Part shown: positions 34,925-47,532 of the stretch, one piece after another
Position numbering within the stretch: the first letter of the stretch is position 1
How the letters are laid out: each line of letters starts with the position of its first letter
DNA from: Dallia pectoralis
Lineage: Eukaryota > Chordata > Actinopteri > Esociformes > Umbridae
Direction of reading: 5' to 3'
Length of the DNA: 64,000 bases
Assembly (NCBI GenBank): GCA_029465975.1
Contig: CM055745.1
Location: 13,098,812-13,162,811 of the forward strand
Made by a program: the position numbers and the translations under genes
The notes under the pieces: generated by a model
Seen by the model: only the letters and a program-made list of their open reading frames with translations
Told to the model about the DNA's origin: nothing
The model's database searches: none

Positions 34925-35115
34925 TCACCTTACGGCCTACTTTTGCCAAACAGAACATTCCCACTCTCTGCTTCCCCATAAGGTATGACACGAGTGTGAC
35001 ATTCCGGGTTCTCCCAGATAGTGTGCCAGGCCTTAGAGACAGATATAGATCTAGTTGGAGTAGAAAGCCTTGACACTCCCTGGCTGTTCCGCTATACTTC
35101 TCCAGAAGCGACAAG
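34925..35115 (-). pseudogene. Gypsy gag fragment
   Basis: The minus-strand translation contains ECQGFLLQLDLYLSL and VTLVSYLMGK. The first matches CQGFLLQLELYFE in the Gypsy gag at 48.9 kb. No zinc knuckle, protease or polymerase adjoins it. The downstream plus-strand sequence near 35360-35415 (TGCATCTGGATCCACACTTT..GTCGTGACAC) looks like an LTR 3' end in the opposite orientation, so the arrangement is rearranged. Confidence 0.55.
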
Positions 35116-35415
35116 TAACAGGAATCCCAATAATCAGTGTCTGGTGGTAAAGGATAAGCCTCTGCACTAAGGGTTGGCAACCGCTTCTGAGGTAACATGT
35201 AACAAGACACACAAAACATCAAACATGGTATTGTTACATGTCACCTATGCTGTGTGTCAGGGAGTACATTGAATTTCCAGTTGACTACTTTCAGTTACAC
35301 TGCTGAGCGAAATATCTCTGTTGTTTGTTCAGTCTTGGTTAATAGAAAGTACCAGTTACACACCGACTCCTGCATCTGGATCCACACTTTATTGTTTCCT
35401 CCAGTCGTGACACGT

Positions 35416-36329
35416 TACATTTATTATGTGTGCTTGACTATGGTCAAGGACACATACTGTAATCTCACATATATATTATTATTATATCACTTTTGTCCAC
35501 ACTAACCTCCCCACAGTTTTTGCACTAGATGGACAAAAAGGTGTCAAAATGTACGTCCCGAACCCTATTTAGTTGGCATTGTTTTGTAGAAGGTTCCGTT
35601 ATGTAGTTTACGAAATATTAACGATATTGTCGCTAATTAATCCCCATTGAAATACATTGACAGAATCTTCAAAACTAGAGTGAGAAAGCCTGTTCAGCAG
35701 AAAATGTAGAGAACATTTGTAAACTTCTGCCTCTGCTTGAGTTTCAACGCTATACACACAAATGCATATCAAAACGTTCAGCTATTTGTGCTGTCACTAA
35801 AAATGTCCAAATATAAGCTGTGACATAAATATTGATTTCGTTATGTCCTTTTGTTTCCAACTTGTGCCTCCCCATAGACATCCATTAAAACGGATATAAT
35901 CTCCACTCTAACTTGAAAGCGATTGTTGGTGTTTTTTTGGTCGTTTGTAAATTGTGATAGCGCCTACATTTCTGAGGTTACAGATACATATTATACATCA
36001 AAATGTCGGCCTGGATTCTCATGATGTAATTATTTAAACTGTGTGAGTAAAACTCTGGTTAGTATAGCTAAAAGTATACGACCATGCCTGAATCCTATTC
36101 ATCTGACAGAGACAAGCTGCATTTCCTAGTTGTTGATTGCCTAAATAGAAGGAACATTCTAGAAGGGCGGGGGGAGGAGGCAGCGCGCTCTGATATCGAT
36201 GAGAACAACAGCCACAGACACTGCCAGGCAACAGCCACACACATTATCTGCAGCAGTAGATTGTATTCAAACGACTTTTGTTAGAGTGCAAAATAACTAG
36301 CTAGCCAGTACTGTTTGTGTAGGCTCACT
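35416..36329. other. No gene recognised
   Basis: Unique-looking, moderately AT-rich sequence before the satellite. Open frames near 36034-36284 on both strands are short and unrecognised. Confidence 0.35.
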
Positions 36330-39320
36330 AAAACAACTAGGCAGGTTGCAATGCTCTTTAATAGGTTACTAGGTTGGTAAAAATGCTAGTTACAATGCTG
36401 CTTAATAGGCAGGTTGCTATGTTTGTTAATAGGCTGGTTACATGCTGTATAATATGCAGGTTACATGTGGTATATAGGCAGGTTACATGCTGTATAATAG
36501 GCAGGTTACATGCTGTACTATAGGCAGGTTACATGCTGTACTATAGGCAGGTTATTATGATGTACTATAGGCAGGTTACATGCTGTATAATAGGCAGGTT
36601 ACATGCTGTACAATAGGCAGGTTATTATGATGTACTATAGGCAGGTTACATGCTGTATAATAGGCAGGTTACATGCTGTTTAATATGCAGGTTACATGCT
36701 GTACTATAGGCGGGTTACATGCTGTACTATAGGCAGGTTACATGCTGTTTAATATGCAGGTTACATGCTGTACTATAGGCTGGTTACATGCTGTACTATA
36801 GGCAGGTTACATGCTGTTTAATATGCAGGTTACATGCTGTACTATAGGCAGGTTACATGCTGTACTATAGGCAGGTTACATGCTATATAATAGGCTGGTT
36901 ACATGCTGCTTAAAAGGCAGGTTATTATGATGTACTATAGGCAGGTTACATGCTGTTTAATAGGCTGGTTACATGCTGCTTAAAAGGCAGGTTATTATGA
37001 TGTACTATAGGCAGGTTACATGTGGTACTATAGGGAGGTTACATGCTGTACTATAGGCGGGTTACATGCTGTACTATAGGCAGGTTACATGCTGCTTAAA
37101 AGGCAGGTTATTATGATGTACTATAGGCAGCTTACATGCTGGTTACATGCTGCTTAAAAGGCAGGTTATTATGGAGTTTAATAGGCAGGTTACATGCTAA
37201 TTAATACACAGGTTACATACTGTTTAATAGGCTGGTTACATGCTGCTTAAAGGCAGGTTATTATGGAGTTTAATAGGCAGGTTACCTGCTGTTTAATAGG
37301 CAGGTTACATGCTGTTTAATAAGCAGGTTACATGCTGTTTATTAGGCAGGTTACATGCTGTACTATAGGCAGGTTACATGCTGTATAACAGGCTGGTTAC
37401 ATGCTGCTTAAAAGGCAGGTTATTATGATGTACCATAGGCAGGTTATTTTGATGTACTATAGGCAGGTTACATGCTGTATAATAGGCAGGTTACATGCTG
37501 TTTAATATGCAGGTTACATGCTGTACTATAGGCAGGTTACATGTTGTACTATAGGCAGGTTACATGCTGTTTAATATGCAGGTTACATGCTGTACTAAAG
37601 ACAGGTTACATGCTGTACTATAGGCAGGTTACATGCTGTATAAAAGGCTGGTTACATGCTGCTTAAAAGGCAGGTTATTATGATGTACTATGGGCAGGTT
37701 ACATGCTGTTTATTAGGCTGGTTACATGCTGCTTAAAAGGCAGGTTATTATGATGTACTATAGGCAGATTATTTTGATGTACTATAGGCAGGTTACATGT
37801 GGTACTATAGGGAGGTTACATGCTGTACTATAGGCGGGTTACATGCTGTACTATAGGCAGGTTACATGCTGCTTAAAAGGCAGGTTATTATGATGTACTA
37901 TAGGCAGCTTACATGCTGGTTACATGCTGCTTAAAAGGCAGGTTATTATGGAGTTTAATAGGCAGGTTACATGCTAATTAATACACAGGTTACATACTGT
38001 TTAATAGGCTGGTTACATGCTGCTTAAAGGCAGGTTATTATGGAGTTTAATAGGCAGGTTACCTGCTGTTTAATAGGCAGGTTACATGCTGTTTAATAAG
38101 CAGGTTACATGCTGTTTATTAGGCAGGTTACATGCTGTACTATAGGCAGGTTACATGCTGTATAACAGGCTGGTTACATGCTGCTTAAAAGGCAGGTTAT
38201 TATGATGTACTATAGGCAGGTTATTTTGATGTACTATAGGCAGGTTACATGCTGTATAATAGGCAGGTTACATGCTGTTTAATATGCAGGTTACATGCTG
38301 TACTATAGGCAGGTTACATGTTGTACTATAGGCAGGTTACATGCTGTTTAATATGCAGGTTACATGCTGTACTAAAGACAGGTTACATGCTGTACTATAG
38401 GCAGGTTACATGCTGTATAAAAGGCTGGTTACATGCTGCTTAAAAGGCAGGTTATTATGATGTACTATGGGCAGGTTACATGCTGTTTATTAGGCTGGTT
38501 ACATGCTGCTTAAAAGGCAGGTTATTATGATGTACTATAGGCAGATTATTTTGATGTACTATAGGCAGGTTACATGCTGTATAATAGGCATGTTACATGC
38601 TGTTTAATATGCAGGTTACATGCTGTACTATAGGCTGGTTACATGCTGTACTATAGGCAGGTTACATGCTGTACTTTAGGCAGGTTACATGCTGTACAAA
38701 AGGCTGGTTACATGCTGCATACAAGGCAGGTTATTATGATGTACTATAGGCAGGTTATATGCTGTTTATTAGGCTGGTTACATGCTGCTTAAAAGGCAGG
38801 TTATTATGATGTACTATAGGCAGGTTACATGCTAATTACATGCTGCTTAAAAGGCAGGTTATTATGGAGTTTAATAGGCAGGTTACATGCTAAATAATAC
38901 GCAGGTTACACACTGTTTAATAGGCAGGTTTGCATGATAATTATTAATCAGGTTACATGCTGTACAATAGGCTGATTACATGCTGCTTAAAGGCAGGTTA
39001 TTATGGAGTTTAATAGGCATGTTACATGCTGTTTTATAGACAGGTTACATGGTGTTTAATAAGCAGGTTACATGCTATTTAATAGACAGGTTATTATGCT
39101 GTTTAATAGGCAGGTTTTTATGGTGTTTAGTAGGCAGGTTACATGCTGTTGAATAGACAGGTTATTATGCTGTTTAATAGGCAGGTTTTATGCTGTTTAA
39201 TAGGCAGGTTACATGCTGTTTCATATGCTGGTTAATAGGAACGTTATTATGCTGTTTAATTTGCTGGTTACTATGTTGTTTAATAGGCAGGTTATTGTGC
39301 TGGTTAATTGGCAGGTTTCT
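36330..39320. repeat. 3-kb satellite, units of about 23 bp
   Basis: More than 100 head-to-tail units of the type GGCAGGTTACATGCTGTACTATA. Variants include GCTTAAAAGGCAGGTTATTATGATG and TTTAATATGCAGGTTACATG. Unit length drifts between about 19 and 24 bp. It has no coding potential and lies downstream of the finTRIM stop codon. Confidence 0.95.
37014..38567. repeat. 777-bp higher-order duplication inside the satellite
   Basis: 37014-37790 and 37791-38567 are adjacent direct copies. The same unusual series of variants (ATGTGGTACTATAGGGAGG, then GGCAGCTTACATGCTGG, then CTAATTAATACACAGG) recurs at a constant offset of 777. By eye I see one difference (TACCATAGG at 37428 versus TACTATAGG). Confidence 0.88.
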
Positions 39321-39730
39321 ATTCTCACATATTGTAATCTCCCTTATATATTATACATATTTTTAAACGTATAACTGGACATTGGCAGTTGATATCAGTA
39401 CACAGTCGACTATGGGTGGCCGCAAGCATACATCACAATTTCAGCAGAAATTGTACCCTATCTAGTTTCTAATTGGGTTGGCATTTACAACATCAGGTGT
39501 AACGAACACACAGTTATTTATTTCAAAGTGTTTAAAAATAACCAATCAATTAACCACTGAAATCTATTTAGATCAAATCAGTCCCAAACATCATATTGTA
39601 AAGAAAACCAGAGGAGAATAAAGCATCAGATATGGAGACTATAAACATGTTCTTTATCTATGAGACCCTGAATACAGTTTACAGCTCAGCAGAACCACTA
39701 CATGTACAGAATAAAAGACAACTATTATTT

Positions 39731-40120
39731 TATATAGTTATAGATCCTATATAGTTATAGATCCTATATAGTTATAGATCCTATATAGTTATAGATCCTA
39801 TATAGTTATAGATCCTATATAGTTATAGATCCTATATAGTTATAGATCCTATATAGTTAAAGATCCTATATAGTTAAAGATCCTATATAGTTAAAGATCC
39901 TATATAGTTAAAGATCCTATATAGTTATAGATCCTATATAGTTATAGATCCTATATAGTTATAGATCCTATATAGTTATAGATCCTATATAGTTATAGAT
40001 CCTATATAGTTATAGATCCTATATAGTTATAGATCCTATATAGTTATAGATCATATACAGGTATATATCCTATATAGTTATAGATCATATACAGGTATAT
40101 ATCCTATATAGTTATAGATT
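39731..40120. repeat. 17-bp tandem array, about 22 copies
   Basis: Units TATATAGTTATAGATCC with an A/T variant (TTAAAGATCC) in a central block. It degenerates into CATATACAGGTATATATCC at the right end. It begins about 50 bp from the finTRIM stop codon and would fall in the 3' untranslated region. Confidence 0.95.
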
Positions 40121-40169
40121 GTCTCTGTGAACATTTCCAACAGTGTTAATTATGTTACAATGTGACTAA

Positions 40170-43100
40170 CTATAGTTTACACAGTTCAGCAGAGCTGGTA
40201 AAATTATATAGTCTAATCCCAGGATAGAGGGGCTCAGTGAATGTGGTCTGGACTCTGTGGAGGAGGTTCATTCTGCCAGAGACGCTGTAGAAGGACAGAG
40301 TACCTGATTTATAATCCAGATAGACTCCTATTCTGTAGTACTGAGAGCCTGATACTTTAGTCTCAACATTATTGTGTCTGAAATAATAAGAGTCAACATA
40401 ATCACACCGTAAACTCCAGGACTTGTCATTGTACCCAAATGCATCTGTCCTGCTGATGTCTTTATATGAGACTGATGTATTAACCCCGTACCCTCTCCAC
40501 TCCACCTCCCAGTAACAGCGTCCAGACAGACCCTCTCTACACAGAACCTGGTAGTATTCTTTGAATCTGTCTAGAAGATATGGTTGGTCTTGTTTTGTAG
40601 CAGTAACCTTTCTGTTCCTTTTAGACAGATAGAGTTGTCTATGTGCTGTGTTTGGGTCCAGTGTGAGCTGACAGGAATCTGGGAGAAGAACAGATGAGGG
40701 GAGAAAAAATATTTAAGTCAGATCTTGTTTCTACGGTTTATTATTACAGCAGAGAAATCAGAGTAACCGTCAGACAGGTTCCCAGTCGTAGATTATATCT
40801 ACAAACTAAATACATATTTAAACATTGATTTTTATAAGTGGCATTTATTTATTATATCAATAGAGACACTCACATTGTAAGAACTGTTCTCTGGTCTTGG
40901 GCTCTGGAGGCAGTAAAACATCCACTATATCCACTATAGAAATACAAACACATTCACAGAGAGGGAATGTTATCATCATACCATATTAAACATGTATATG
41001 ACTAGTAGGGAACTTTTAGTGGTCTAAAGCAGGAGTCTGTAACTGAGTTGTGTTTGAGGGGTGTAATGTTCTGATTAATAACACACCTGTAGTGGAGGTC
41101 TTGGTCCATTCTCCTTTAAGGAAGTCTTCTAGTTTCACTCTCAGATCAGAGACAGTCTTACTCACATCTCCAAAGTACTGAAGAGGACAGACAGTGATGC
41201 TGGGTAAGTCTGAAGATACACTGGTACTGGAGAGAGACTGATAACTCTGGGAGTGAGATGGAGATGTAGAGAGAGACAGAGGGAGGGGTGAGAGAAAGAG
41301 AGAGAGACAGAGGAAGGGGTGAGAGAAAGAGAGAGTCAGAGGAAGGGGTGAGAGAGAGAGACAGAGGAAGTGGTGAGAGATAGAATATGTATCATGAATT
41401 TACCTTGTTTTTTACTTCAGTTATTCGTAAATATTCTATATACTATACCATATACAGCATACTGAACATTTAATTATACAAGCTGTAGTGTACATAACAT
41501 AACAGATCAGACTGACAGTTTATATTAAATTAATGTTTATGACCTGAATCAAGTCAGTTTAGTTACCTGGAAGAAATGGATATGATCTTCTGTGTGTGAG
41601 ACCTTCTCGATCTCTGTGGTTCTCTTCTTCAGCTCAATTATCTCCTGCTTCAGTTTTTCCAGGAGTCCTTCAACTTGACTCACTTGAGTCTCCTCTCGGT
41701 CTCTGATCAGCTTCTTCACCTCAGAGCTTCTTCTCTCAATAGAACGGATCAGCTCACTAAAGATCTTCTCACTGTCCTCCACTGCTGTCTGTGCAGAGCG
41801 CTAAGAAAGAGATCATTTAGATAGTTTTGTCCCTAAATAAGACAACTTCTTTAGTCTAATAATTCCCCATCCCTCCCACCACCCTCTACACACATAGTTC
41901 ACTGTAGACAAACACATTACCAGACAACACAACCTCAACACACATACTTCACACTATACAAACATAGATTCCTATCAGGGCCTGATTATAGGGAAGCCTC
42001 TATGTTGTGCTAATCAGAGCCTGAGAGCAGGAAGGCCTCTAGGCAGCTCTATGTTGCCCTAAAGGTGTTAATCAGAGCCGGAAAGCAGGAATCTCTCCAG
42101 TCTTTAACCACACACAACCTGCCCCAACACACCTGCTTAGAGGAGATAATATTAACCCCCAGACCAGGGAAAAGCACTGCTACCTCTGTCTGTACTAATG
42201 TTAGTCCCATGATTCAACACCTGAGCCCCCTTCCACCAGAGTCCCCAATCCACTTCATTAATAACATCATAGTGTGTTTCCAGTGTGGCGTGTTTTACTA
42301 AACATCAGTCTCAACATTTGTTTATAAGTAGTGATTGTTTGTGTAACTTCGCTACTGAAAATGTAATATTTATCAACACAAAGCCAACTCAATGATTTGT
42401 AAATGTTCAAATAGCAATTTACATTGTATTTTGTTATGCATGTTTCACTCTCCCATGATCCTACGCGGCAATAAGTTTTGCGACAATGTTTTTAAATAGC
42501 GAGAAAGTTTTAATGTAGCAAGTAGAAAGCAGAAGAGACATCCAGACGCAGAGAACATCTACCCTACATCTACTCTGCCAAACACCATCACTGCTCTCTG
42601 GAACTTAGAATAAAGTTGAACATCTTAAGCCTCAAATGTCGCTGGTGCTGGGAGATTTACCTCAGAGTGTAGCTCAACACATTTGTCGCTCCACACATTT
42701 GTCTAGAAGTGTAGCTCCACACATTTGTCTCAGTGTAGCTCCACACATTTGTCCCCAAGATTCACTGGCTCTCGTTGTAAATAAATGGGAGCGTGTCACT
42801 TTGTAGATGTGGTGAGTGAATAGTGTGCATGTACAGTTATAAGGCTGCATAAGGCTCTCCATCTGAATAGCTGCCAGCTCTGATCTTATGAATGAGTTAG
42901 AAAAGCACCTGACTCTCCCAACTCCTCCTCATCCTGTTCTAGTATTATCATGTCCTGCCCCCCCCTCAGTGTCTGTTCTCTGACACCAGGGGCCTCATTT
43001 ATAAACGCTGCGTACGCACAAAATAAGGCGTGAAAATGTGCGGCCCTGCACGCAAGCTGGGACCCATGCGTACGCACAGAAACGGATGAGAAATGGCGAC

Positions 43101-46100
43101 ACCGTCGGCAGATGGATGAAATACATGAAACTGTGTGACAATGCTGAACATTGTGTAAAATAAATCAAAATATGATCTGCCATTAATAATATGAAGAATT
43201 TACAAAGCCATTGTTACAATTAACAGCCTACACATGTCACGATCTGCCCTTCGCAGATGACGGGAGATAGACACAGGCGCAGAGAATACTTCTAATTTGA
43301 AGTCTTTATTCATTATGCAGGCAAGACAGGCACTGAACATAAGAACTGAAACACTGAAACACACAGAAAAGACCACCAATCAAAATAGGGTAGACCAGAA
43401 CACAGTGAACACTAAAACACAAAAACCCATACCCTACAATGAGAACCAACTGGTAAACAAGCAACATGAACAAACTGCCACAAAAAGAACCTGACCAAAC
43501 TAACATACAAAGAACCTGACCAAACTAACATACATAGAACCTGAACAAACTAACATACATAGAATACGACCAAACGTACCAACAGAAGCCAACATACCTT
43601 AAACAATGACCCAACAATGACAGACAGGAAACCACTGAACTAAATACATGAACGAACAAGGAAATACATCTAACAAACGACAAAGTAACACGCATACCGA
43701 CATGGAACGCAGACATGACACACAGACATAGAACTAGAACCCAACGTACCTGAAACAATGACCGACACAGACAAACTGACACAGACCAAACTAAATGCAG
43801 ACACTAACGAACTGAACACAAAACAGGTGAGAAACACAGGTGTAAGACATTGTCCTTGATGAATTGCCACTCCGAGGTGGCAGGGGGAGTGTCAACCCTG
43901 GCATGAAGGGGGACAGAGGCAGTTCGTTACAACACAAACAACTGTTTGATCGATCTGCAAAAACAAAGCAAATATATAAAACACATATAACGTGAATTAA
44001 AATCAATATATATTTAAAAAAATTACTCAAATATGTTGTGTAATTATATAGTCATGTTGTGCAATTCATCCTCATTAATAATACGGCTATAAGAATCAGA
44101 GGTTTGCCCCCCTCTATGCCAGGTTTGACAGCTCCTCGTTCTGCGGAGGAGGAGAGCAATCAGTGGCGATCCAACTCACCTGAGTTTTGATACACACCTG
44201 TCGGTGATTATGAAAGGGATATAGAGTAGCGTAGAGATAACGCGAGGTATTGTTTTGTTTTGCCAAACTACTGAGCGTTTATGATAGTCCGTTGTATGAA
44301 TTCCTGTGTACCAGATCCTAGCCTGTTTGATTTTCCGACTTTGCCTAATCCTATTCTATGCCTCCGAGTAATTGCTGTTGAAGACCTACTGCCTGTCTAC
44401 CTGACCCTGCCTTCGCCTACCCCCTGGTACTTTGTTCGGCCTCTGATCACCCGGTATTGACCCACGTCTGTCTGACCATCCTCTGCCTACTGTTCAGTGT
44501 TCAATAAAATTACGTTGCATTCTGCGATTGGATCCACACCTTGTTCTCTGAGAGTTTCCCTGACAGAGGCGAACAGAATACATTGTGTATAAAACTTATA
44601 TTTTTGATGTCTCCGTCTGACGGAGCGGATAGATGAGGATGGATAAATGGATATATAAATATATAGATGGGAAGATGGATATATATAGGTCTATATATAG
44701 ATAGACGAGGAGATCGATATATACATGTCGTTACAATAGTGTTCATGCCTTTAGTTGGTTCTATTTTAAATGTGTTTCATGGTGACACATGTCTAAACCA
44801 TCCTAAAAGGTGCAACACATATCTCAGCCAAACGTTAGTCGGGTTATATCATGTCAATAGGTATAACGTTTGTCTCATAACTACATAAAGTTTCACTGCG
44901 GGTGAACAGGCAAACCAAAAAGCGCAATCTGCATCAATGTCCGGTTTTCCCAAATGTAATCCGTGTACCGAGTGAGAATACAAATGCTTTCATATATCGA
45001 AAACATTTTCATTCGATCAATGTCCTAATAATTTGTGTCACATTATCAGCAACATTGTGCCAATAAATCGGCATTTTGCATCCCTCCACCACCCCTTCTC
45101 CTCACACTTGCCTGTTTATCTTCCTAAACAGAGAGACGGGAGGGGAGGTACTCTGGGTTCGGCCCCAATTTCCGAGCTCGATGCCCTCCCCCCCGGACAG
45201 CACGCCAAATACGCATAACCATTTACACTCTGATCATTCGTGAGTGTGAACTCGTGAACAGAGTATTCATGGTCATGCCAACCCCCATGTTCTCAATGTT
45301 CCACACAGCAACAGTGTGAAGTGACAGTCAGTGGGGTGTGATGTAGAGAGGGTGTGGAGAACACTTCTGGTTTTAACGGTCAGGACCCATCTTCTACTAC
45401 CAGCTGGTTAATCCACCCTGCAGTCATGAGTGGTTTCTCTCCGTGTTCCTGGTTCTATGTGGACACACACACTTATTGTGTCTCAGGTCACCACATTTAA
45501 AATACCTCAGACGTGTCAGAATAAAACATGCCTTCCAGGGGTGGCAGTGGCTCAGTGGGTTGAGTCGGTTGTCTATCAATCGGAAGGTTGGTGGTTCGAT
45601 GGATAAAAGCGCTATATAAAAGTGCAGCATTTATGCCACAACTTGTTTCATGGATTTTGTAAGAAAACTTTTTTAGATAAATGATTGTACTGAATCACTG
45701 CCCTCAAAGAATCGTTCAAGTGAATCACACCTGTGCATGAGAAAATCATGCTAAATATGATGCTTTTTTTCATTTATTAAAATCTGTCAAATGTCTGTCA
45801 TTTGAGCATAGCTTATTTTTTATTTGTGTGTATTAATTGTTCACTTACAGAAAGTTTCTCAGTGACATATAGTGAAACATTTTTCTGGTTATGATGTAGG
45901 TTTATATCAACACAGTCAGTGTGTGTAGAAGACATGAGACAAGAAACATCCCAGAATGCCTTTGGTCTCAGGGGGATTAAAAATGAGCTCCTCTACTTGT
46001 CTGTGACTGGAGGAGAAATGTGAAATGGTGTGTCTGCTCTTGTCAACAAAACTCACCTTGAGAGACTCCACAGCTTGTTTGAGCTCCTTCAGCTCCTTCT

Positions 46101-47085
46101 CTCTCTCCTGGACCTTCTGCTGGACCTCCTGCTGGCTGATCTCCAGCTGCTTCTGTGGAGAATCAAAGTTAAAAACATGATACATTGGGATCGTAAAAAA
46201 TAAATATCAAAGTGTTGAGGAAGTCTTGTTGCAGTATCTTGTCATATAGTGTTATGTGAATGGTGACAGATTTTATAGAAGACCTACATGTATCAAGGAT
46301 GATATACTGGATTCGAAACTCATAAAAGACAATCTAAAATAATATCAGTTGATCATCTAAATGTAATTCTGAATCTGTATATTTATAAATGTTCTGCTGT
46401 GGATCGATTGTCTAATATTTAAATGGAATTCAAACTTTATTTGTAATTATTTGTTTTAAAGACAAATACAAACAAGTTGTTCTGGTCTCACCTGTATCTC
46501 TGTCCTCTCTGCTGCAGCTGACACTGTATCATGGCCTTTATGTTCATCCATCACACACTTGTAACAGATACACTGCTGATCAGTACGACAGAAAACCTCC
46601 AGCAGTTTGTCATGATGAGAGCAGATCTTCTCCTGTAGTTGTGTGGTGGCTTTAATCAGCTTGTGTTTCTTTAAGGCAGGAGATTCATAGTGAGGTTGGA
46701 GGTGAGTCTCACAGTGAGAAGCCAGACACACCAGACAGGACTTGAGGGCTTTTCGCTTTCTGGTCCCAGTACAGAAATCACACACCACATCTCCAGGTCC
46801 GGCATAGCACACATCAGGAGAATCAGCCTGGAGTCCTGTCTTCTTCAGTTTGTCCACCACCTCAGCCAACATGTTATTTTTCCTCAGAGTTGGTCTTTGA
46901 GTGAAGGTCTGTCTGCACTGAGGACAGTTATAGACCCCTTTCAGATCATCCTGATCCCAGCAGCTCTCAATACAGTTCTTACAGTAACTGTGTCCACAGG
47001 GGATGGCTACTGGTTCCTTCAGTAGATCCAGACAGACAGAACAACAGAACTGGTCCTGATCCAGCAGAACTCCCTGCTGAGCCAT
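40170..47085 (-). CDS. finTRIM-like RING/B-box/coiled-coil/B30.2 protein (550 aa), apparently intact
   Basis: Six exons on the minus strand: 47085-46492 (594 bp), 46152-46057 (96), 41800-41567 (234), 41246-41087 (160), 40933-40874 (60) and 40678-40170 (509). All have GT..AG borders and matching phases, giving 1653 coding bases with stop. The 96, 234 and 60-bp exons match the usual TRIM layout. The RING spans residues about 15-58 (CSVCLDLL, then CGHSYCKNCIESCW and CPQCR). B-boxes lie at about 101-133 (CDFCTG, SHCETH) and 150-190 (CSHHDKLLEVFC..CYKCVMDEHKGH). A coiled coil spans 199-308 (EREKELKELKQAVESLK), and the B30.2/SPRY domain 382-550 (CYWEVEWRG, then YRIGVYLDY). Such proteins are RING E3 ubiquitin ligases, and many fish members are antiviral and interferon-induced. 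A perfect ISRE lies 53 bp before the ATG. Intron 2 (4.3 kb) has collected retroelements. A near-identical copy faces it at 61934. Confidence 0.88.
41270..41378. repeat. GAGA-rich tandem tract in the finTRIM intron
   Basis: About three copies of GACAGAGGAAGGGGTGAGAG separated by GA dinucleotides, in the intron between exons 3 and 4 of the finTRIM gene. Confidence 0.8.
42667..42752. repeat. Short tandem GTGTAGCTCCACACATTTGT array
   Basis: Four imperfect copies of a roughly 20-bp unit in finTRIM intron 2. Confidence 0.75.
43235..43931 (-). mobile_element. Solo LTR in finTRIM intron 2
   Basis: A 697-bp segment whose plus-strand ends are TGTCACGATCTGCCC and GCAGTTCGTTACA. It is flanked by the 5-bp duplication ACACA (43230-43234 and 43932-43936). 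TTTATT near 43306 gives AATAAA on the minus strand, so the LTR probably reads on minus, the same direction as the host gene. Open frames inside it are not genes. Confidence 0.87.
44130..44572 (+). mobile_element. Probable LTR remnant
   Basis: The 3' part has the look of a Gypsy-type LTR: CAATAAAATTACG, then TGGATCCACACCTTGTTCTC and a terminal CCCTGACA. I cannot define a start with TG and a matching target duplication, so the left boundary is approximate. Confidence 0.4.
44620..44735. repeat. Degenerate GATA/TATAGATGG simple repeat
   Basis: Runs of GATGGATATATA and TATATATAGATAGA. The minus-strand open frame rich in Ile, Tyr and Pro across it is a repeat artefact. Confidence 0.7.
45145..45258 (+). 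repeat. Isolated terminal fragment of the Ngaro-like family
   Basis: GAGGTACTCTGGGTTCGGCC, a CCGAGC block, CCGGACAGCACGCCAAATAC and GTGAACTCGTGAA recur here in the same order as at 31930-32045. No internal coding sequence is adjacent. It lies in finTRIM intron 2, a second, separate record of this retroelement family. Confidence 0.65.
45537..45632 (+). repeat. tRNA-derived SINE fragment
   Basis: GTGGCTCAGTGGGTTGAG resembles the RNA polymerase III A box and AAGGTTGGTGGTTCGAT the B box, about 35 bp apart. A GCGCTATATAAAAGTGCAGC tail follows. It marks the outer limit of the visible inverted duplication: the right-arm copy is cut inside this SINE by an LTR at 63451. Confidence 0.65.
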
Positions 47086-47532
47086 TTTGATAGTTGTTGT
47101 TCACTCTCACACAAACAGACAACACAGAAATTTAGATCAGTTTCGTTTTCTCAGAAGTGTGTTCGTGTGAGGGGGAGGATACTTCTTAGTTCTGTCAGAG
47201 GAGTGGAGTTAAATGGAGAGGGAGATGTAGAGAAAAAACTGTATAGGTTTTTGGTGGAAATAAACGTAATAATTATTAAACTTAACTAAGTCAGAGACAA
47301 AGATTCTCGATATAAAAAAAGTCAAACCCAGTGGAATCTGTCCCAGAGGCACATAACCATTATTTTAAATAGCCATCAGAGCATGTCAATGTTTTCCTGT
47401 CTGAAAGAGTCTGTCACAGACTAACATGATTTGTAATCACTTTAGTTAATTTATCAGGACCAGATCAATGAACCCAAGCACAGACACAGAGGTGGAGACC
47501 TGGGGTCCGTTCTCCGTACGTCGCTAACTCAG
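45588..47532. repeat. Left arm of the finTRIM inverted duplication
   Basis: Reverse-complement similarity to 61059-63450 runs from the SINE, through exon 2, intron 1, exon 1 and promoter, to an inner tip GGGGTCCGTTCTCCGTACG..GCTAACTCAG. Exon 1 differs from the partner by only a few residues. The inner break is sharp: left continues TTAGCCGG, right continues GAGAAACT. Confidence 0.9.
47139..47152 (-). promoter_or_regulatory. Interferon-stimulated response element (ISRE), left finTRIM
   Basis: The minus strand reads GAGAAAACGAAACT, a complete match to the ISRE consensus RNGAAANNGAAACT bound by IRF/ISGF3 factors. It lies 53 bp before the ATG at 47085. The same element at the same distance precedes the other finTRIM copy. 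Confidence 0.75.

Noticed and set aside
42985..43130. GGGGCCTCATTTATAAACGC as a transposon terminus
   Set aside because: It resembles tips of fish MITEs, but no second terminus or duplication was found, so boundaries cannot be supported.
43297..44030. Hydrophobic open frames resembling membrane proteins
   Set aside because: They lie in a solo LTR with a defined target duplication and adjoining sequence; composition is LTR-like and no start context is convincing.
45537..45632. A tRNA gene (A- and B-box-like sequences)
   Set aside because: No cloverleaf can be drawn and the tail is SINE-like; it is a tRNA-derived SINE fragment.
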